A DNA stretch of 64,000 nucleotides, taken from Amphritea atlantica. GTDB taxonomy: Bacteria; Pseudomonadota; Gammaproteobacteria; Pseudomonadales; Balneatricaceae. Each line of letters begins with the position of its first letter. Position 1 is the stretch's first letter. Shown in pieces: positions 27,966-38,506 of this stretch. The position numbers were made by a program, and so were the translations under genes. The stretch covers positions 73,039-137,038 of the forward strand of contig NZ_JAHKQE010000013.1 in assembly GCF_018860855.1 (NCBI RefSeq), read 5' to 3'. Below the pieces are notes generated by a model. The model made no database searches and was not told the origin of the DNA. It saw only the letters and a list, made by a program, of their open reading frames with translations.

Positions 27966-28457
27966 TTATACAGTGCTTTCATTCAGTTGTTTTATAAGCC
28001 CTTTTAAAGCTTCAGTCACAGCAGCCGAACGTACCGCATGACGATCACCGGCAAACTGAAAACAATGCGTCTCTGTTGGTTGTCCCTCGAGCGCCCAAGC
28101 CATCCAAACGGTACCGACAGGCTTCTCCGGTGTTCCTCCACCAGGACCTGCAACCCCGCTGATCGACACACTTAAACCGGCTAAACTATTCGCCACCGCA
28201 CCTTCAGCCATGGCAACTACAACCGCTTCACTGACCGCGCCATCACTCACAAATAGTTCTTGCGGCACGCCCAACATCTGAGTCTTCGCTTCATTACTAT
28301 AGGTCACAAAACCACACTCAAACCAGTTTGAGCTACCGGCTAAAGCAGTCATCTCCTGCGCCACCCAACCTCCGGTACACGACTCTGCCGTGGCAACTCT
28401 TACCTGCTTATCCTGAGCTAATTGTGCCAAAACTTTAACTTGTTGTTGTGTATCCAT
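27966..28457 (-). CDS. pncC: Nicotinamide-nucleotide amidase (CinA C-terminal family)
   Basis: A 163-residue stand-alone CinA C-terminal domain: TAESCTGGWVAQEMTALAGSS near the N-terminus, GVAGPGGGTPEKPVGTVW in the middle. It deamidates NMN to nicotinate mononucleotide in NAD recycling. The short form without the N-terminal MoCF-like domain is usual for gammaproteobacteria. It lies directly upstream of recA, as in many relatives. The LexA-regulated promoter of recA lies between them. Confidence 0.93.
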   Translation of the reverse strand: MDTQQQVKVLAQLAQDKQVRVATAESCTGGWVAQEMTALAGSSNWFECGFVTYSNEAKTQMLGVPQELFVSDGAVSEAVVVAMAEGAVANSLAGLSVSISGVAGPGGGTPEKPVGTVWMAWALEGQPTETHCFQFAGDRHAVRSAAVTEALKGLIKQLNESTV

Positions 28458-28544
28458 TTATTGCCCTAAACTGATTGACCAAAACCGACATGACCAGAAG
28501 ACATACCCTCATCCCTACTTATGTAAACAAGTGATATTTCTTTT

Positions 28545-29459
28545 TCACGATCTCTTCTTCGGGAAAGGCTTATCCAAATTCAACTGAGCCAACCAATACC
28601 AATGACTGATATCTTCCTTAACCCATCGTTCTGAAATATCATTCAACTGTTTGGCTAGTTCGGCAGCGGCCAACTTCTTATCTAAACGACCATCCGGTAA
28701 AATTGGAGGCTCAATCGTTGCCTCAAAATTAGCGCCTTCTTTACGTTGAATATGTATTGGAATAACCGGTAAACCCTGCTTAACGGCTAACCTTGCTGCT
28801 AGCATCCGATTTCCAGCCAAAGGAATTTTTCTACCAAGTGCTGGCGCCCAAACGAGGCCATCTTTCTCTTCGTCAATGAATATCGACAAGCTTTCACCCT
28901 GTTTAAGGTAGTTCATCATATCTCTTGCAGCCCTAGGTGAAGCAGGAACATAACGCGTACCAGCATTTTCAGGGCGAAAATTTTTACGAACATCCATAGC
29001 CACTTTCAAGCGTGCTTTATCTGGAATCGGATCATATAGTGCCACTACATTCCCCCCAAAACGCCTTATTACCTCCCCTATTAATTCCCAATGTCCTGTG
29101 TGTATACACACATAGATAACTGGCCCATCAATACCTGATATACGTTCACCTCCTTCAACATTGAAACGCCTAAGGGCTATTTTATGTAAGACCGCATATT
29201 CACTATAAACACGACCAAGATGTTCAACATGTTGAATAATTCGCTGCTCTCTTAGCCGATGCTCCGTCAGCCCTTCTAAACACTCAAAGTTGCGGTGTAA
29301 TCGTTCCACCCATTTTCTCTTTAACCTTATCGCCCTTTGTACACGGCGCCGTCCTAGCCAAGCTCCAATTGAAGAAACCATATCGATTGGTAACAAACGA
29401 AACACAGCAACCATAAAGAGTTCTGAATGTTGTCGAATGGAGAACTTCTGCTTACTCAT
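28545..29459 (-). CDS. LpxL/HtrB-like lysophospholipid acyltransferase
   Basis: A 304-residue protein of the LpxL/LpxM lipid A acyltransferase superfamily. The catalytic HxxxxE motif is HTGHWE (about residue 120), followed by downstream family elements such as the SIFIDEEKDG region and LPVIPIHIQR. It lacks an obvious N-terminal transmembrane anchor but has a basic, hydrophobic N-terminus suited to peripheral membrane binding. It overlaps the P450 stop codon by eight bases (ATGAGTAA), so the two are translationally coupled. The acceptor could be lipid A, an ornithine-type lipid or another lipid. The pairing with a P450 argues for a specialised lipid rather than the housekeeping LpxL. Confidence 0.85.
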   Translation of the reverse strand: MSKQKFSIRQHSELFMVAVFRLLPIDMVSSIGAWLGRRRVQRAIRLKRKWVERLHRNFECLEGLTEHRLREQRIIQHVEHLGRVYSEYAVLHKIALRRFNVEGGERISGIDGPVIYVCIHTGHWELIGEVIRRFGGNVVALYDPIPDKARLKVAMDVRKNFRPENAGTRYVPASPRAARDMMNYLKQGESLSIFIDEEKDGLVWAPALGRKIPLAGNRMLAARLAVKQGLPVIPIHIQRKEGANFEATIEPPILPDGRLDKKLAAAELAKQLNDISERWVKEDISHWYWLAQLNLDKPFPKKRS

Positions 29460-30864
29460 ACCCGCCTCTTTTACTCAGCACCATTGGCAAACCGCCTTTA
29501 GGCCGCAGTGTTAATCGACACTCAATCTCTACCTGATGATTTTCTGGTAGCCTTAACTCAAAACGCTGCGCCAACGTTGCTAAACATAAAATACCTTCAG
29601 TTAAACCGAAACGTAACCCTAAACAAACCCGATGACCTACACTAAAGGGGATATAGAGAAATTTATCGGGTCGTGGATTACCCGGCATGAAGCGCTCAGG
29701 GTAAAATGCATTAGGGTTTTCCCACTCAAGCTCATGCCGATGCAGCAACCAAGGTAATGCCAACATAATAGTACCTTTTTTAACCTTGCTGCCACGAATC
29801 TCATCATTACTACGAGCCTCACGACTGAGTAACGGAACCGGTGGGTAAAGCCTTAGCGACTCTTCAAATACCGCCCGCGTAAAAGGCAAATTAGCAACAT
29901 CATCTAGAGTCGGCGTTCGCCCCTGAAGGACGCTATCAATCTCATCATACATTTTGCGACGCGATCGCTCACAACCATCAAGTAAATACCAACTCCAAGC
30001 CAAGGCGTTAGCGGTTGTCTCATGCCCCGCCATAAACATCACAATGGCTTCATTTCTTGCAGCTTCAGCCCCCATTGGACAGCCTCTTCGTCCTGAAGAG
30101 GACATATCCCCATCCAACAGTACCGATAACAATGTCAAACGGTCAGACTTATTGTCTTGCTTATAACGCTCAATAATCTGATCGATAACCTGATGTACCT
30201 CAGCAGCAGCCTTAGCTGCTTTTTTACGTTTAAATGGATTACCCAAGCGTCGAAGAAAAGGAAGACCAAAGGTATCCGCATAATCAAGCTGATTAATAGT
30301 ATGTTGATATTCTGTAAAGCCATTCACAACCTTGGCAGCATCATTATCTGATACATCATCACCAAAAACAGTACGCCCAATAATCTGTGCTGTCAGCCTC
30401 GCCATTTCATTGAGCACATCGACAGTGGCACCATCTGGTAAGTTATTCCAACGCTCCCCTGTCTCAACAGCTGAAGCAGTCATCACCGCAGCAAAGTCAG
30501 CCAAAAAAGTACTTTCAAAAGGAGGAGAGCAGGCTTTACGACGAGCCTTCCAAAGCTCACCATCACTAACAAATAGCCCATCCCCCAATAATGGTTCAAG
30601 TGCATGTCGCATTTGCGGGCTTTTTTTATCATAAATATCATGACGATCAAGAAACACCTGCCTCACTGTGTCAGGTGAATTACAAAGAATGTACTCTTGA
30701 TTCAACAACTTAAACGACATTTTTTTTGCTCTATATGCCTTATCAGACCAAATAGAGAGCATATTTTGATGAAATTTTCGCATATCCCATAAAGACAAAC
30801 TTGACGACTTTGGCCTTGATGTTTTAACTGGTACAAATAATGACGGCCTTTCAGGTGTTTTCAT
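29452..30864 (-). CDS. Cytochrome P450
   Basis: A 470-residue soluble P450 with all core motifs: I-helix MFMAGHETTANA, K-helix ExxR in FEESLRLYPP, and the heme loop PFSVGHRVCLG with proximal Cys414. No reductase or ferredoxin domain is fused, so it needs separate redox partners, and none lies in the window. It has the general look of fatty-acid or terpene hydroxylases, but the substrate cannot be assigned. First gene of a two-gene unit with an LpxL-like acyltransferase. The upstream region is AT-rich with a weak ribosome site. The pair sits between pncC and mutS, where relatives usually have no such genes. Confidence 0.95.
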   Translation of the reverse strand: MKTPERPSLFVPVKTSRPKSSSLSLWDMRKFHQNMLSIWSDKAYRAKKMSFKLLNQEYILCNSPDTVRQVFLDRHDIYDKKSPQMRHALEPLLGDGLFVSDGELWKARRKACSPPFESTFLADFAAVMTASAVETGERWNNLPDGATVDVLNEMARLTAQIIGRTVFGDDVSDNDAAKVVNGFTEYQHTINQLDYADTFGLPFLRRLGNPFKRKKAAKAAAEVHQVIDQIIERYKQDNKSDRLTLLSVLLDGDMSSSGRRGCPMGAEAARNEAIVMFMAGHETTANALAWSWYLLDGCERSRRKMYDEIDSVLQGRTPTLDDVANLPFTRAVFEESLRLYPPVPLLSREARSNDEIRGSKVKKGTIMLALPWLLHRHELEWENPNAFYPERFMPGNPRPDKFLYIPFSVGHRVCLGLRFGLTEGILCLATLAQRFELRLPENHQVEIECRLTLRPKGGLPMVLSKRGGYE

Positions 30865-31495
30865 GTTTATTTATCGACCAAAACAGTTAATTATCAAGAA
30901 AATTAGCTTTCTCTGCTGGAAACATATACAACAAAACAACTTATTACACTAGGGGAACTACAATTAGGAAGTCACAAAATACTCATTCCCTTTCTTTAGA
31001 ATAAAAAAGTACAAGGTGTCACCTGTTTTGATGTTTTTCACCACTAAACAAGCTTATCTAGTCGCCAATATATGACAAATGCGTAACAAAGATTGTAGTT
31101 GAATAGATATAGCATAATAAGGCATCAACCAATTTACCAAATACAGCCCACTTTATACACAAAAGGCATTTGTTCCAAAACAGTTGATAAAACCTATATG
31201 CAAGACACAGCTCAGGCACTAGAGGATAGCGGTTTAACGACCGATTTGGTAACCTGCTCCACTTGCCTAAGTCATATTATTCAGTTCGACTCAAACCTGT
31301 CTAGTATCGAGCATCTGATCTGAATAACTGCGCGATAAAAGTGTCACTTTTTCTAACATGGTACTTAACCATAACGAAAAGAAACGCTTTAGCTGAGCAA
31401 TATTATTGAGTACCTATGCACGACTCTAAACCCAACTGAACAAGTAGATACAAACAACACAACTACTTGTTACATAGCGATAAAATAGATATTAA
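30865..31495. other. AT-rich intergenic region between P450 and mutS
   Basis: About 630 bases, visibly richer in A/T than the flanking core genes. It must hold divergent promoters for the P450 unit (minus) and mutS (plus). One weak small frame (31099-31323) is described separately. No hairpin with a T-run, tRNA or insertion-sequence end was recognised. Confidence 0.5.
31099..31323 (+). CDS. Possible small Cys-containing hypothetical protein
   Basis: A 74-codon frame from a TTG (first in-frame ATG at 31198). Not recognised. The C-terminal half has a CxxC pair (VTCSTCLSHI) and an earlier Cys (KGICSK), which could bind metal. The LTTDLVTCSTCL ending has the look of small zinc-ribbon-like proteins. 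No ribosome site is visible for TTG or ATG. It may be a real small gene, a decayed one or a chance frame. Confidence 0.3.
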   Translation: MNRYSIIRHQPIYQIQPTLYTKGICSKTVDKTYMQDTAQALEDSGLTTDLVTCSTCLSHIIQFDSNLSSIEHLI

Positions 31496-34087
31496 ATGAG
31501 CAAAAACACAGCAAAATCAAAGATAGAAAAACCCGAACACACCCCAATGATGCAGCAATACCTTAAAATTAAGGCGGAGCATCCTGATCAACTGGTGTTC
31601 TATCGCATGGGTGACTTTTATGAGCTGTTCTTTGACGATGCCAAAAAAGCCTCACAACTGCTCGATATTTCACTCACCGCTCGTGGTAAATCAGCCGGTG
31701 ATCCGATCCCGATGGCGGGTATTCCATACCACTCAGCCGATGGTTATATCGCAAAAATTGTTCGTGCTGGAGAATCCGTCGCTATCTGTGAGCAAGTCGG
31801 GGATCCAGCGACTAGTAAAGGGCCGGTCGAGCGTAAAGTCATGCGTATTGTCACACCGGGCACACTCAGCGATGAAGCCCTGCTTGATGAGCGACGCGAT
31901 AGCCTGCTGATCGCCGTCAATACCGATCTACAAGGTTACGGTATTGCCATCGTTGATATCAGCACCGGTCGGTTTAGTTTGCTAGAAATAAACGATGAAG
32001 AAGCGCTTCACGGTGAGCTCGAACGGATCAAACCCGCCGAAATTCTATTTAATGATGGCCATAATCTTGCTGAACAACTGCAAAACTATCGCGGATTGCG
32101 GCCTCAAGCACCCTGGAATTTCGAGCGGGAAACCGCCGAACGGCTTCTTTGCCAGCAATTTCAAACCAAAGACCTCAGTGGTTTTGGTTGCGACCACCTA
32201 CCGGTAGCACTCGGTGCAGCGGGCTGCCTACTGCAATACGCCAAAGACACTCAGCGTACCGCACTGCCCCATATCCGCCGGCTGATTTTAGAACAACGCG
32301 ATGAAAGCGTAATCTTAGATGCCGCCACTCGTAAAAATCTTGAAATTGATCAGAATCTGGCTGGCGGTCGGGATAACACTCTCGCCTCAGTCATCGATAA
32401 AACCGCTACCGCCATGGGCAGCCGGATGCTGCATCGATGGCTTAATCGCCCACTACGCTGCCGCAACACCCTGCAATCACGTCAAGCGGCATTACAATGG
32501 TTGATCAGCGATTATCAATTTGAACAGATATCGCCAGCACTTAAGCAGATCGGTGATATTGAACGGGTATTGGCGCGAGTCGCATTGCGTTCTGCACGGC
32601 CCCGCGACCTTGAAAGACTAAAAAACGCCTTTCAAGTATTACCTGAGATACAGGACCACTTGGCGACAACTAAGCCTGTACTGCTCAAGAATCTAGCGGA
32701 AACCATCAGTACCTTCCCTGAACTTTGCGAGTTACTGAACAAAGCCGTTATTGAAAACCCACCGGTGGTGATCCGAGATGGCGGCGTGATCGCGACCGGT
32801 TATGATGCCGAACTAGATGAACTTCGGGGGCTCAGTGAAAACGCTGGAGACTATTTAGTACAACTAGAGACCCGCGAACGAGAACGCACCGGCATTAGCA
32901 CGCTAAAAGTAGGCTACAACCGAGTACACGGCTACTTTATTGAGATCGGCAAAGCGCAAAAAGCCGAAGTACCGGCGGATTATATTCGTCGTCAAACACT
33001 CAAAAACGCTGAACGCTATATTACTCCCGAGCTTAAGACCTTCGAAGACAAAGCCTTGAGCGCTAAAAGCCGAGCCCTGAGTCGGGAAAAATCACTCTAC
33101 GAAGCGCTTATCGAAACCCTTGCAGAGCCTTTGGCTGAGCTGCAAGACAGTGCCGCAGCACTGGCCGAGTTAGATGTGCTCTGTAACCTAGCCGAACGTG
33201 CCGATACCCTCGACTATGTTGCCCCAACACTAACTGATGAGCCTCAAATTGAAGTTTCCGGTGGTCGCCATCCGGTGGTCGAGGATGTGCTCGACGACCC
33301 TTTTGTCGCCAACAACCTAAGTCTGTCACCGGAGCGACAAATGCTGATTATCACCGGCCCGAACATGGGCGGTAAATCAACCTATATGCGCCAAGCCGCA
33401 CTGATCACATTACTAGCCCATATCGGCAGCTATGTACCGGCACAATCCGCGACCATCGGCCTGGTTGATCGGATTTTTACCCGCATGGGCTCGTCAGACG
33501 ATCTCGCCGGCGGACGGTCGACCTTTATGGTGGAGATGACCGAGACAGCCAATATTCTGCATAACGCCACCGAACGTAGCTTGGTTTTAATGGATGAAGT
33601 TGGCCGTGGCACCAGCACCTTCGACGGGCTTTCACTGGCTTGGTCTGCTGCGGAATATCTCGCCAATGAAGTCAAAGCGATGACCCTGTTCGCCACCCAT
33701 TACTTTGAGCTAACAGTACTACCAGAAATCTGCCAAGGGGTTTTCAATGTCCACCTGACAGCGATGGAGCATCAGGATCATATTGTCTTTATGCATGAGG
33801 TTCAGGAAGGCCCCGCCAGCCAGAGCTACGGTTTACAGGTCGCGCAGTTAGCCGGTGTTCCAGCGAATGTCATTAGCCGCGCCCGCCAAAAGCTGATTCA
33901 GCTTGAGGACGATACCGGACAAACTGAACAGCGCCGGCAACCACCACCGGTACAAGACGATCTGTTTGTCGCGCCACGACCTCATCCAGCGCTAACGCAA
34001 TTAAAGTCATTAGAGCCAGATAACCTAACCCCCCGTCAGGCGCTAGAGCTGCTCTATACACTGAAAAAAGAAGCCGAACGCAGCTAA
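31496..34087 (+). CDS. mutS: DNA mismatch repair protein MutS
   Basis: An 863-residue MutS. The N-terminal mismatch-binding domain has the [15 protein letters not shown] motif, whose Phe-x-Glu element (FYE) contacts mismatches. Connector, lever and clamp domains follow. The ATPase has Walker A in [14 protein letters not shown], then the signature region [16 protein letters not shown] and Walker [18 protein letters not shown]-terminal helix carries the dimer/tetramer region. It recognises mispairs for MutL. Convergent with rpoS across a shared terminator. Confidence 0.99.
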   Translation: MSKNTAKSKIEKPEHTPMMQQYLKIKAEHPDQLVFYRMGDFYELFFDDAKKASQLLDISLTARGKSAGDPIPMAGIPYHSADGYIAKIVRAGESVAICEQVGDPATSKGPVERKVMRIVTPGTLSDEALLDERRDSLLIAVNTDLQGYGIAIVDISTGRFSLLEINDEEALHGELERIKPAEILFNDGHNLAEQLQNYRGLRPQAPWNFERETAERLLCQQFQTKDLSGFGCDHLPVALGAAGCLLQYAKDTQRTALPHIRRLILEQRDESVILDAATRKNLEIDQNLAGGRDNTLASVIDKTATAMGSRMLHRWLNRPLRCRNTLQSRQAALQWLISDYQFEQISPALKQIGDIERVLARVALRSARPRDLERLKNAFQVLPEIQDHLATTKPVLLKNLAETISTFPELCELLNKAVIENPPVVIRDGGVIATGYDAELDELRGLSENAGDYLVQLETRERERTGISTLKVGYNRVHGYFIEIGKAQKAEVPADYIRRQTLKNAERYITPELKTFEDKALSAKSRALSREKSLYEALIETLAEPLAELQDSAAALAELDVLCNLAERADTLDYVAPTLTDEPQIEVSGGRHPVVEDVLDDPFVANNLSLSPERQMLIITGPNMGGKSTYMRQAALITLLAHIGSYVPAQSATIGLVDRIFTRMGSSDDLAGGRSTFMVEMTETANILHNATERSLVLMDEVGRGTSTFDGLSLAWSAAEYLANEVKAMTLFATHYFELTVLPEICQGVFNVHLTAMEHQDHIVFMHEVQEGPASQSYGLQVAQLAGVPANVISRARQKLIQLEDDTGQTEQRRQPPPVQDDLFVAPRPHPALTQLKSLEPDNLTPRQALELLYTLKKEAERS

Positions 34088-34132
34088 ACTAACATTCAAC
34101 CTGAACCAAATTTCAAACTAAGCTCTAAAACG

Positions 34133-34164
34133 AAAAAAACCGAACACAGATGTTCGGTTTTTTT
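34133..34164. terminator. Bidirectional Rho-independent terminator (mutS / rpoS)
   Basis: AAAAAAACCGAACA, loop CAGA, then TGTTCGGTTTTTTT. A T-run is present on both strands and separates convergent mutS and rpoS. Confidence 0.95.
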
Positions 34165-34187
34165 ATTTTATTAACAGTAAATTCGCC

Positions 34188-35177
34188 CTAATTCTTCAGC
34201 AAGTCTTCTCCACAGAGTCCATTACGCTCAACAATCTCACGCAGCTTACGCAGCGCTTCAACCTGTATCTGTCGTACCCGCTCACGGGTTAGGCCGATCT
34301 CTTTGCCAACCTCTTCAAGTGTACTCATCTCATAGCCCCTAAGACCAAATCGACGCGATAGCACTTCAGCATGTTTTTCTGGCAACGTACCCAGCCAACT
34401 TTCCAGATTACCGCTGATATTAGAGTTCTGCAGTAATGTTTCAGGATCGGAGGATTCCTCATCGGCAATGGTATCCAACAACATCTTGTCAGAATCTTTA
34501 CCTACCGGTACGTCAATGGAGGTTACACGCTCATTCAGACCGAACATCTTCTCCACATTAGCCACCGGCTTATCAACGGCGGCAGCGATCTCTTCAACGG
34601 TGGGTTCATGATCGAGCTTTTGAGCCAACTCACGGGCGGCTCGTAGATACACATTGAGTTCTTTCACCACATGAATCGGCAAGCGAATAGTCCGAGTCTG
34701 ATTCATAATAGCTCGCTCGATGGTCTGTCTTATCCACCAAGTCGCATAGGTTGAGAAACGAAAGCCTCGTTCTGGGTCAAATTTTTCAACTGCGCGGATT
34801 AACCCAAGGTTACCCTCTTCTATAAGATCAAGCAGTGTTAGCCCTCGATTGATATAACGGCGCGCAATTTTAACCACCAAGCGCAAGTTACTTTCAATCA
34901 TCCGTTTGCGGGAAGGCTCATCCCCTTTTAAGGACAGCCGAGAGAAATAAACCTCCTCCTCGGCGGTAAGCAACGGAGAGAAGCCGATTTCATTTAGGTA
35001 TAGCTGTGTGGCATCAAGCGTTTTGGCACTCAACAAATCGTTATGGGCCATACTCCCTTTGCCCCGTCCGCTATTGAGAAATGCGGGATCCTCTTTAGTC
35101 TTAACAGCCAGATCAGTCTCTTCTACATCAACTGAAACAGTCTCCAGCTCCTTTTCATTATTTTCTACATTTACCAT
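34188..35177 (-). CDS. rpoS: RNA polymerase sigma factor RpoS (sigma-38)
   Basis: A 329-residue group 2 sigma factor. Region 1.2 ([21 protein letters not shown]) is followed by region 2 ([52 protein letters not shown]), region 3 and region 4 ([23 protein letters not shown]). It directs general stress and stationary-phase transcription. The gene follows nlpD by 72 bases; as in E. coli, its main promoter probably lies inside nlpD. The usual fdxA neighbour is absent between rpoS and mutS. Confidence 0.98.
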   Translation of the reverse strand: MVNVENNEKELETVSVDVEETDLAVKTKEDPAFLNSGRGKGSMAHNDLLSAKTLDATQLYLNEIGFSPLLTAEEEVYFSRLSLKGDEPSRKRMIESNLRLVVKIARRYINRGLTLLDLIEEGNLGLIRAVEKFDPERGFRFSTYATWWIRQTIERAIMNQTRTIRLPIHVVKELNVYLRAARELAQKLDHEPTVEEIAAAVDKPVANVEKMFGLNERVTSIDVPVGKDSDKMLLDTIADEESSDPETLLQNSNISGNLESWLGTLPEKHAEVLSRRFGLRGYEMSTLEEVGKEIGLTRERVRQIQVEALRKLREIVERNGLCGEDLLKN

Positions 35178-35249
35178 CGTATTAATCCCGAGTAACTTAG
35201 TTATTATTGCTTTTTATTAGTTACTACTTAGTGATAATGAATTAAGTGT

Positions 35250-36125
35250 TCATCGTTTACGCGGCAGATACAACATTGGATCAACAGGTTGGCCATCTCT
35301 GCGAATCTCAAAATGCAGCATTGTTCGGGCAGCTCCACTATTGCCAATTTCAGCAATTTTGTCGCCTGTTTTTACCTTATCATTTTCTTTCACAAGAATG
35401 CGACTGTTATGCGCATACGCACTTAGAAATTTCTGATTATGGTGAATAATAACGAGGTTTCCGTAGCCTAATAAACCACTACCGGCATAAACGACTTCAC
35501 CCGCTTCCGCCGCGTACACCGGCGCACCTTTACGACCGGCAAAGTTAATACCCTTATTCACCTTTCCTTTATTACTGAAACGCTGAATAATTTGCCCCGA
35601 GGTGGGCCAACGCCAACTCAATGCGCGTGTCGAAGCAGGTTTTGTGGATTTGTTAACGTTAGTAGAAGCACTTTTTTTACTCGCAACGACAGGGGCCGCA
35701 ACCACTTTTTTCGTTGTCGTCCGCGTTACCGGTTTTGTGGGCTTTGTGGTTTTTGCTGGTTCAACAGATGTAGACTTTTTGATTGGTTTAACTGAGGAAG
35801 ACGCCTGCGTCGGTCGCAAAGCTGAGGCTTTAAGGGACAAAACCTGACCCGGATAGATTTGATAACGATCACTGATATTATTACGCTTCGCCAACTGTCT
35901 AAAGTCTAGGCCATAACGAAATGCTATTGAATAGAGTGTATCCCCTCGGCGCACACGGTACTGGCCAGGCGGAGGCTGACTACTGACCACTTTCACCGGT
36001 TGACGGCCGCCAATGGAGCGTTCATCAATCGGCGTATAACGACTGCTAGAGCTACAGGCAGACAACATCAAAACAACGACCAACAACGCCGTCGTTATGA
36101 AGGGATCAGCATGAGCTCTCACCAT
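35250..36125 (-). CDS. nlpD: Amidase activator NlpD (LysM, degenerate LytM)
   Basis: A 291-residue lipoprotein: a hydrophobic signal with lipobox LSAC (Cys about residue 24), a LysM domain (YRVRRGDTLYSIAFRYGLD ... IYPGQVLSLK, about 56-100), a Lys/Thr/Pro-rich linker and a C-terminal M23/LytM fold (about 170-290). The metal ligands are lost: the HxxxD position reads KGINF and the HxH position reads LHFEI. This fits NlpD as a non-catalytic activator of cell-wall amidases at division. It lies between the DUF368 gene and rpoS. AAGGA precedes the ATG. Confidence 0.95.
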   Translation of the reverse strand: MVRAHADPFITTALLVVVLMLSACSSSSRYTPIDERSIGGRQPVKVVSSQPPPGQYRVRRGDTLYSIAFRYGLDFRQLAKRNNISDRYQIYPGQVLSLKASALRPTQASSSVKPIKKSTSVEPAKTTKPTKPVTRTTTKKVVAAPVVASKKSASTNVNKSTKPASTRALSWRWPTSGQIIQRFSNKGKVNKGINFAGRKGAPVYAAEAGEVVYAGSGLLGYGNLVIIHHNQKFLSAYAHNSRILVKENDKVKTGDKIAEIGNSGAARTMLHFEIRRDGQPVDPMLYLPRKR

Positions 36126-36128
36126 AGT

Positions 36129-37067
36129 TTATTCCTTAACTGCCTGAAAGCGCTCCATAACAACGACAATCGCAATACCTACCAGCGCTAAGCCCACCGC
36201 CCAAAAGAGAAAAGATGACTGCCCGGTAATGCTCTCAAAGTGCCAAGGCAGCACATTATCTTGCAATAACGGCACCTGCTCACCATGCCGATTAATCGTA
36301 TAGGACAGCGTATATTTCCATGGCCAGACTTTATTTAACGAACCCAACATAAAGCCAGACAACAATGCTAAGGTTACCTGATGATGATGACTAAACATCC
36401 AACTTAACACCCGAGAAAAACTCATAATGCCCACGACACAGCCTAACATGAACAGACTAATCAGCTGAATATCGGCGCCCTTAACCGCCGTCAGAATATG
36501 CGCGTACATCCCCAACAGCAGCAAAATAAAACTACCGGAGATACCGGGCAAAATCATCGCGCAAATTGCGATGGCACCGGAGATAAACACCATCATCGCT
36601 GTTGGCTCAACACTCACTGGCGCAAGACTGGTAATCAGATAAGCGATGATAGCACCGATGATAAAACTAGAGACCAGATTGGCATCCCATTTTTTGATAT
36701 GACTCATCACCAGCCATACCGATGCCAGTATCAGACCAAAAAAGAACGCCCACAACAGAATCGGATAGTGACTCAGTAAAAACAGCACACCGCCAGCAAT
36801 GGTAGCAATACTGGCCACAATACCCGCGAGTAACACGACGAGGAAGTTACCATTTACCTGCCGCCAGAAAGCGGCGGGGCCCTGTTTGAACAACACCCTC
36901 AGTGCCGCAGGGTTAAAGCTTTTAATGGTATTAATCAGCTCTTCATAGATGCCGGTGATAAACGCAATGGTGCCACCGGAAACGCCGGGCACGACATCGG
37001 CAGCGCCCATCATTACGCCTTTTAAAAAAAGCCCAATAAAATCCCTCGTTGTACGCTTTATATTCAT
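36129..37067 (-). CDS. DUF368 membrane protein (PopT-type undecaprenyl-phosphate translocase)
   Basis: About 312 residues with eight or more membrane helices. Family hallmarks are the N-terminal GAADVVPGVSGGTIAFITGIYE and a second PGISGSFILLLLGMY copy, the inverted-repeat signature of DUF368. Members in Vibrio cholerae and Gram-positives recycle undecaprenyl phosphate across the inner membrane. That function is transferred by family, not seen here. The ATG at 37067 has GGAAG five bases upstream; a TTG at 37082 is the longer option. It lies three bases before nlpD in the pcm-nlpD-rpoS unit. Confidence 0.88.
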   Translation of the reverse strand: MNIKRTTRDFIGLFLKGVMMGAADVVPGVSGGTIAFITGIYEELINTIKSFNPAALRVLFKQGPAAFWRQVNGNFLVVLLAGIVASIATIAGGVLFLLSHYPILLWAFFFGLILASVWLVMSHIKKWDANLVSSFIIGAIIAYLITSLAPVSVEPTAMMVFISGAIAICAMILPGISGSFILLLLGMYAHILTAVKGADIQLISLFMLGCVVGIMSFSRVLSWMFSHHHQVTLALLSGFMLGSLNKVWPWKYTLSYTINRHGEQVPLLQDNVLPWHFESITGQSSFLFWAVGLALVGIAIVVVMERFQAVKE

Positions 37068-37091
37068 TTGATCTTCCATCAACCTATCTGC

Positions 37092-37760
37092 TCAGCGTAC
37101 CGTACCGCTCAAAAGTGGCACAAATTTAACCCCTTCAAGCACCGATGTTTCATACTCTGTTTCTGAGACCCTCATAACCAGTTTAAGTTGCTGATTCTGA
37201 GTGCCGCCCACTGGAATAACCAATCGCCCACCCACGGCTAACTGTACCAACAATTCGGGGGGGACTTCCTCTGGTGCTGCGGTGACCATAATGCCATCAA
37301 ACGGGCCTCGGTCAGCCCAGCCCATACCACCATCACTGTGTCTCAAAGACACATTGCGAATTTTCAATAGCGAAAAACGCTGCCGCGCCTTCTCTTGCAG
37401 CGGTTTAATGCGCTCGACACTAAATACCTTATTAACCAATTGTGCCAGAACTGTCGTCTGATAGCCTGACCCTGTACCCACTTCGAGTACTCGCTCAAGC
37501 GGGCCACCAGCCAGCAGAATCTCTGTCATTCGCGCAACAATATAGGGTTGCGATATCGTTTGGTTAAACCCAATCGGTAACGCGGTATCTTCATAGGCCC
37601 GATGCGACAGCGCCTCATCAATAAAAATATGCCGCGGCGTATTACCCATAACATCCAGCACTAGCTGATCGGAAATACCCTGATCTTTCAGCCGCTGCAC
37701 CAATCTGCTGCGGGTACGCTGGGAAGTCATCCCAATCCCCTGCAACTGCAACTTATTCAC
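37092..37760 (-). CDS. pcm: Protein-L-isoaspartate O-methyltransferase
   Basis: A 222-residue class I methyltransferase. Motif I is [18 protein letters not shown], preceded by the [19 protein letters not shown] region typical of PCMT, with a post-I acidic region in [10 protein letters not shown]. It methylates isoaspartyl residues to start repair of aged proteins. The start is a GTG overlapping the surE stop by four bases (GTGA); an internal ATG (residue 11) is an alternative. Coupled to surE, with the stationary-phase genes nlpD and rpoS downstream. Confidence 0.96.
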   Translation of the reverse strand: MNKLQLQGIGMTSQRTRSRLVQRLKDQGISDQLVLDVMGNTPRHIFIDEALSHRAYEDTALPIGFNQTISQPYIVARMTEILLAGGPLERVLEVGTGSGYQTTVLAQLVNKVFSVERIKPLQEKARQRFSLLKIRNVSLRHSDGGMGWADRGPFDGIMVTAAPEEVPPELLVQLAVGGRLVIPVGGTQNQQLKLVMRVSETEYETSVLEGVKFVPLLSGTVR

Positions 37761-38506
37761 TCTGCATCCTCTAACCAGTTACTCAGATTATCCATACCGG
37801 AATACTGAGTCATATCAATATTAAGCGGGGTTATCGAGACATATCCCGATTTTACCGCAAAAAAGTCAGTGCCAGGACCACAGTCAGCCGCAGCACCCGC
37901 GCCGGCAATCCAGAATCGCTGTTTACCCCGAGGGTCAAAGGACTCAACCGGTGCATCGGCCATCACTCGGTGACCTAAACGGGTCACATGAATCCCTTTG
38001 AGCTGATCCAGCGGTAAATCAGGAACATTAACATTCAACACCGTCCGCGGTGCCAGTACCAATCCTCGAATATCCTTAATCAGCTTACGCACCACCTCCG
38101 CCGCCGTATCATAATGCTTTGGGTTGCTACCCTCTAACGATACAGCAATCGGTGGTAAGTGCAGATGCCGCCCCTCCATCGCAGCGGCAACAGTACCGGA
38201 ATAGATCACATCATCACCTAGGTTACAGCCGCAATTAATCCCGGAAATCACCATATCAGGGGCATCACTGAAGATACCGCCCATGCCTAGATGAACACAA
38301 TCGGTCGGGGTACCGTTAATACCGACAAAACCATTTTGATGGCGGTGCGATTCAAGGGGACGATCCAGTGTTAAAGAGTTACTGGCACCGCTACGGTTGC
38401 GATCCGGCGCGACCACGACGATCTCTGCATCTTGCGCTAAAATTCGCCCTAACGACTCCAGACCTGGGGCATACACACCATCATCATTCGATAGTAATAA
38501 TCTCAT
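37757..38506 (-). CDS. surE: 5'/3'-nucleotidase SurE
   Basis: A 249-residue SurE. The N-terminus [16 protein letters not shown] carries the metal-binding Asp pair. [16 protein letters not shown] and [20 protein letters not shown] complete the active site. It is a survival-protein phosphatase acting on nucleoside monophosphates and polyphosphate. Its start overlaps the truD stop (TAATG), and its end overlaps pcm, so truD-surE-pcm are translated in series. Confidence 0.98.
   Translation of the reverse strand: MRLLLSNDDGVYAPGLESLGRILAQDAEIVVVAPDRNRSGASNSLTLDRPLESHRHQNGFVGINGTPTDCVHLGMGGIFSDAPDMVISGINCGCNLGDDVIYSGTVAAAMEGRHLHLPPIAVSLEGSNPKHYDTAAEVVRKLIKDIRGLVLAPRTVLNVNVPDLPLDQLKGIHVTRLGHRVMADAPVESFDPRGKQRFWIAGAGAAADCGPGTDFFAVKSGYVSITPLNIDMTQYSGMDNLSNWLEDAE

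Noticed and set aside
35250-36125. Loss of metal ligands in the NlpD LytM domain as a broken gene
   Set aside because: NlpD orthologues are normally non-catalytic amidase activators, so this is expected.
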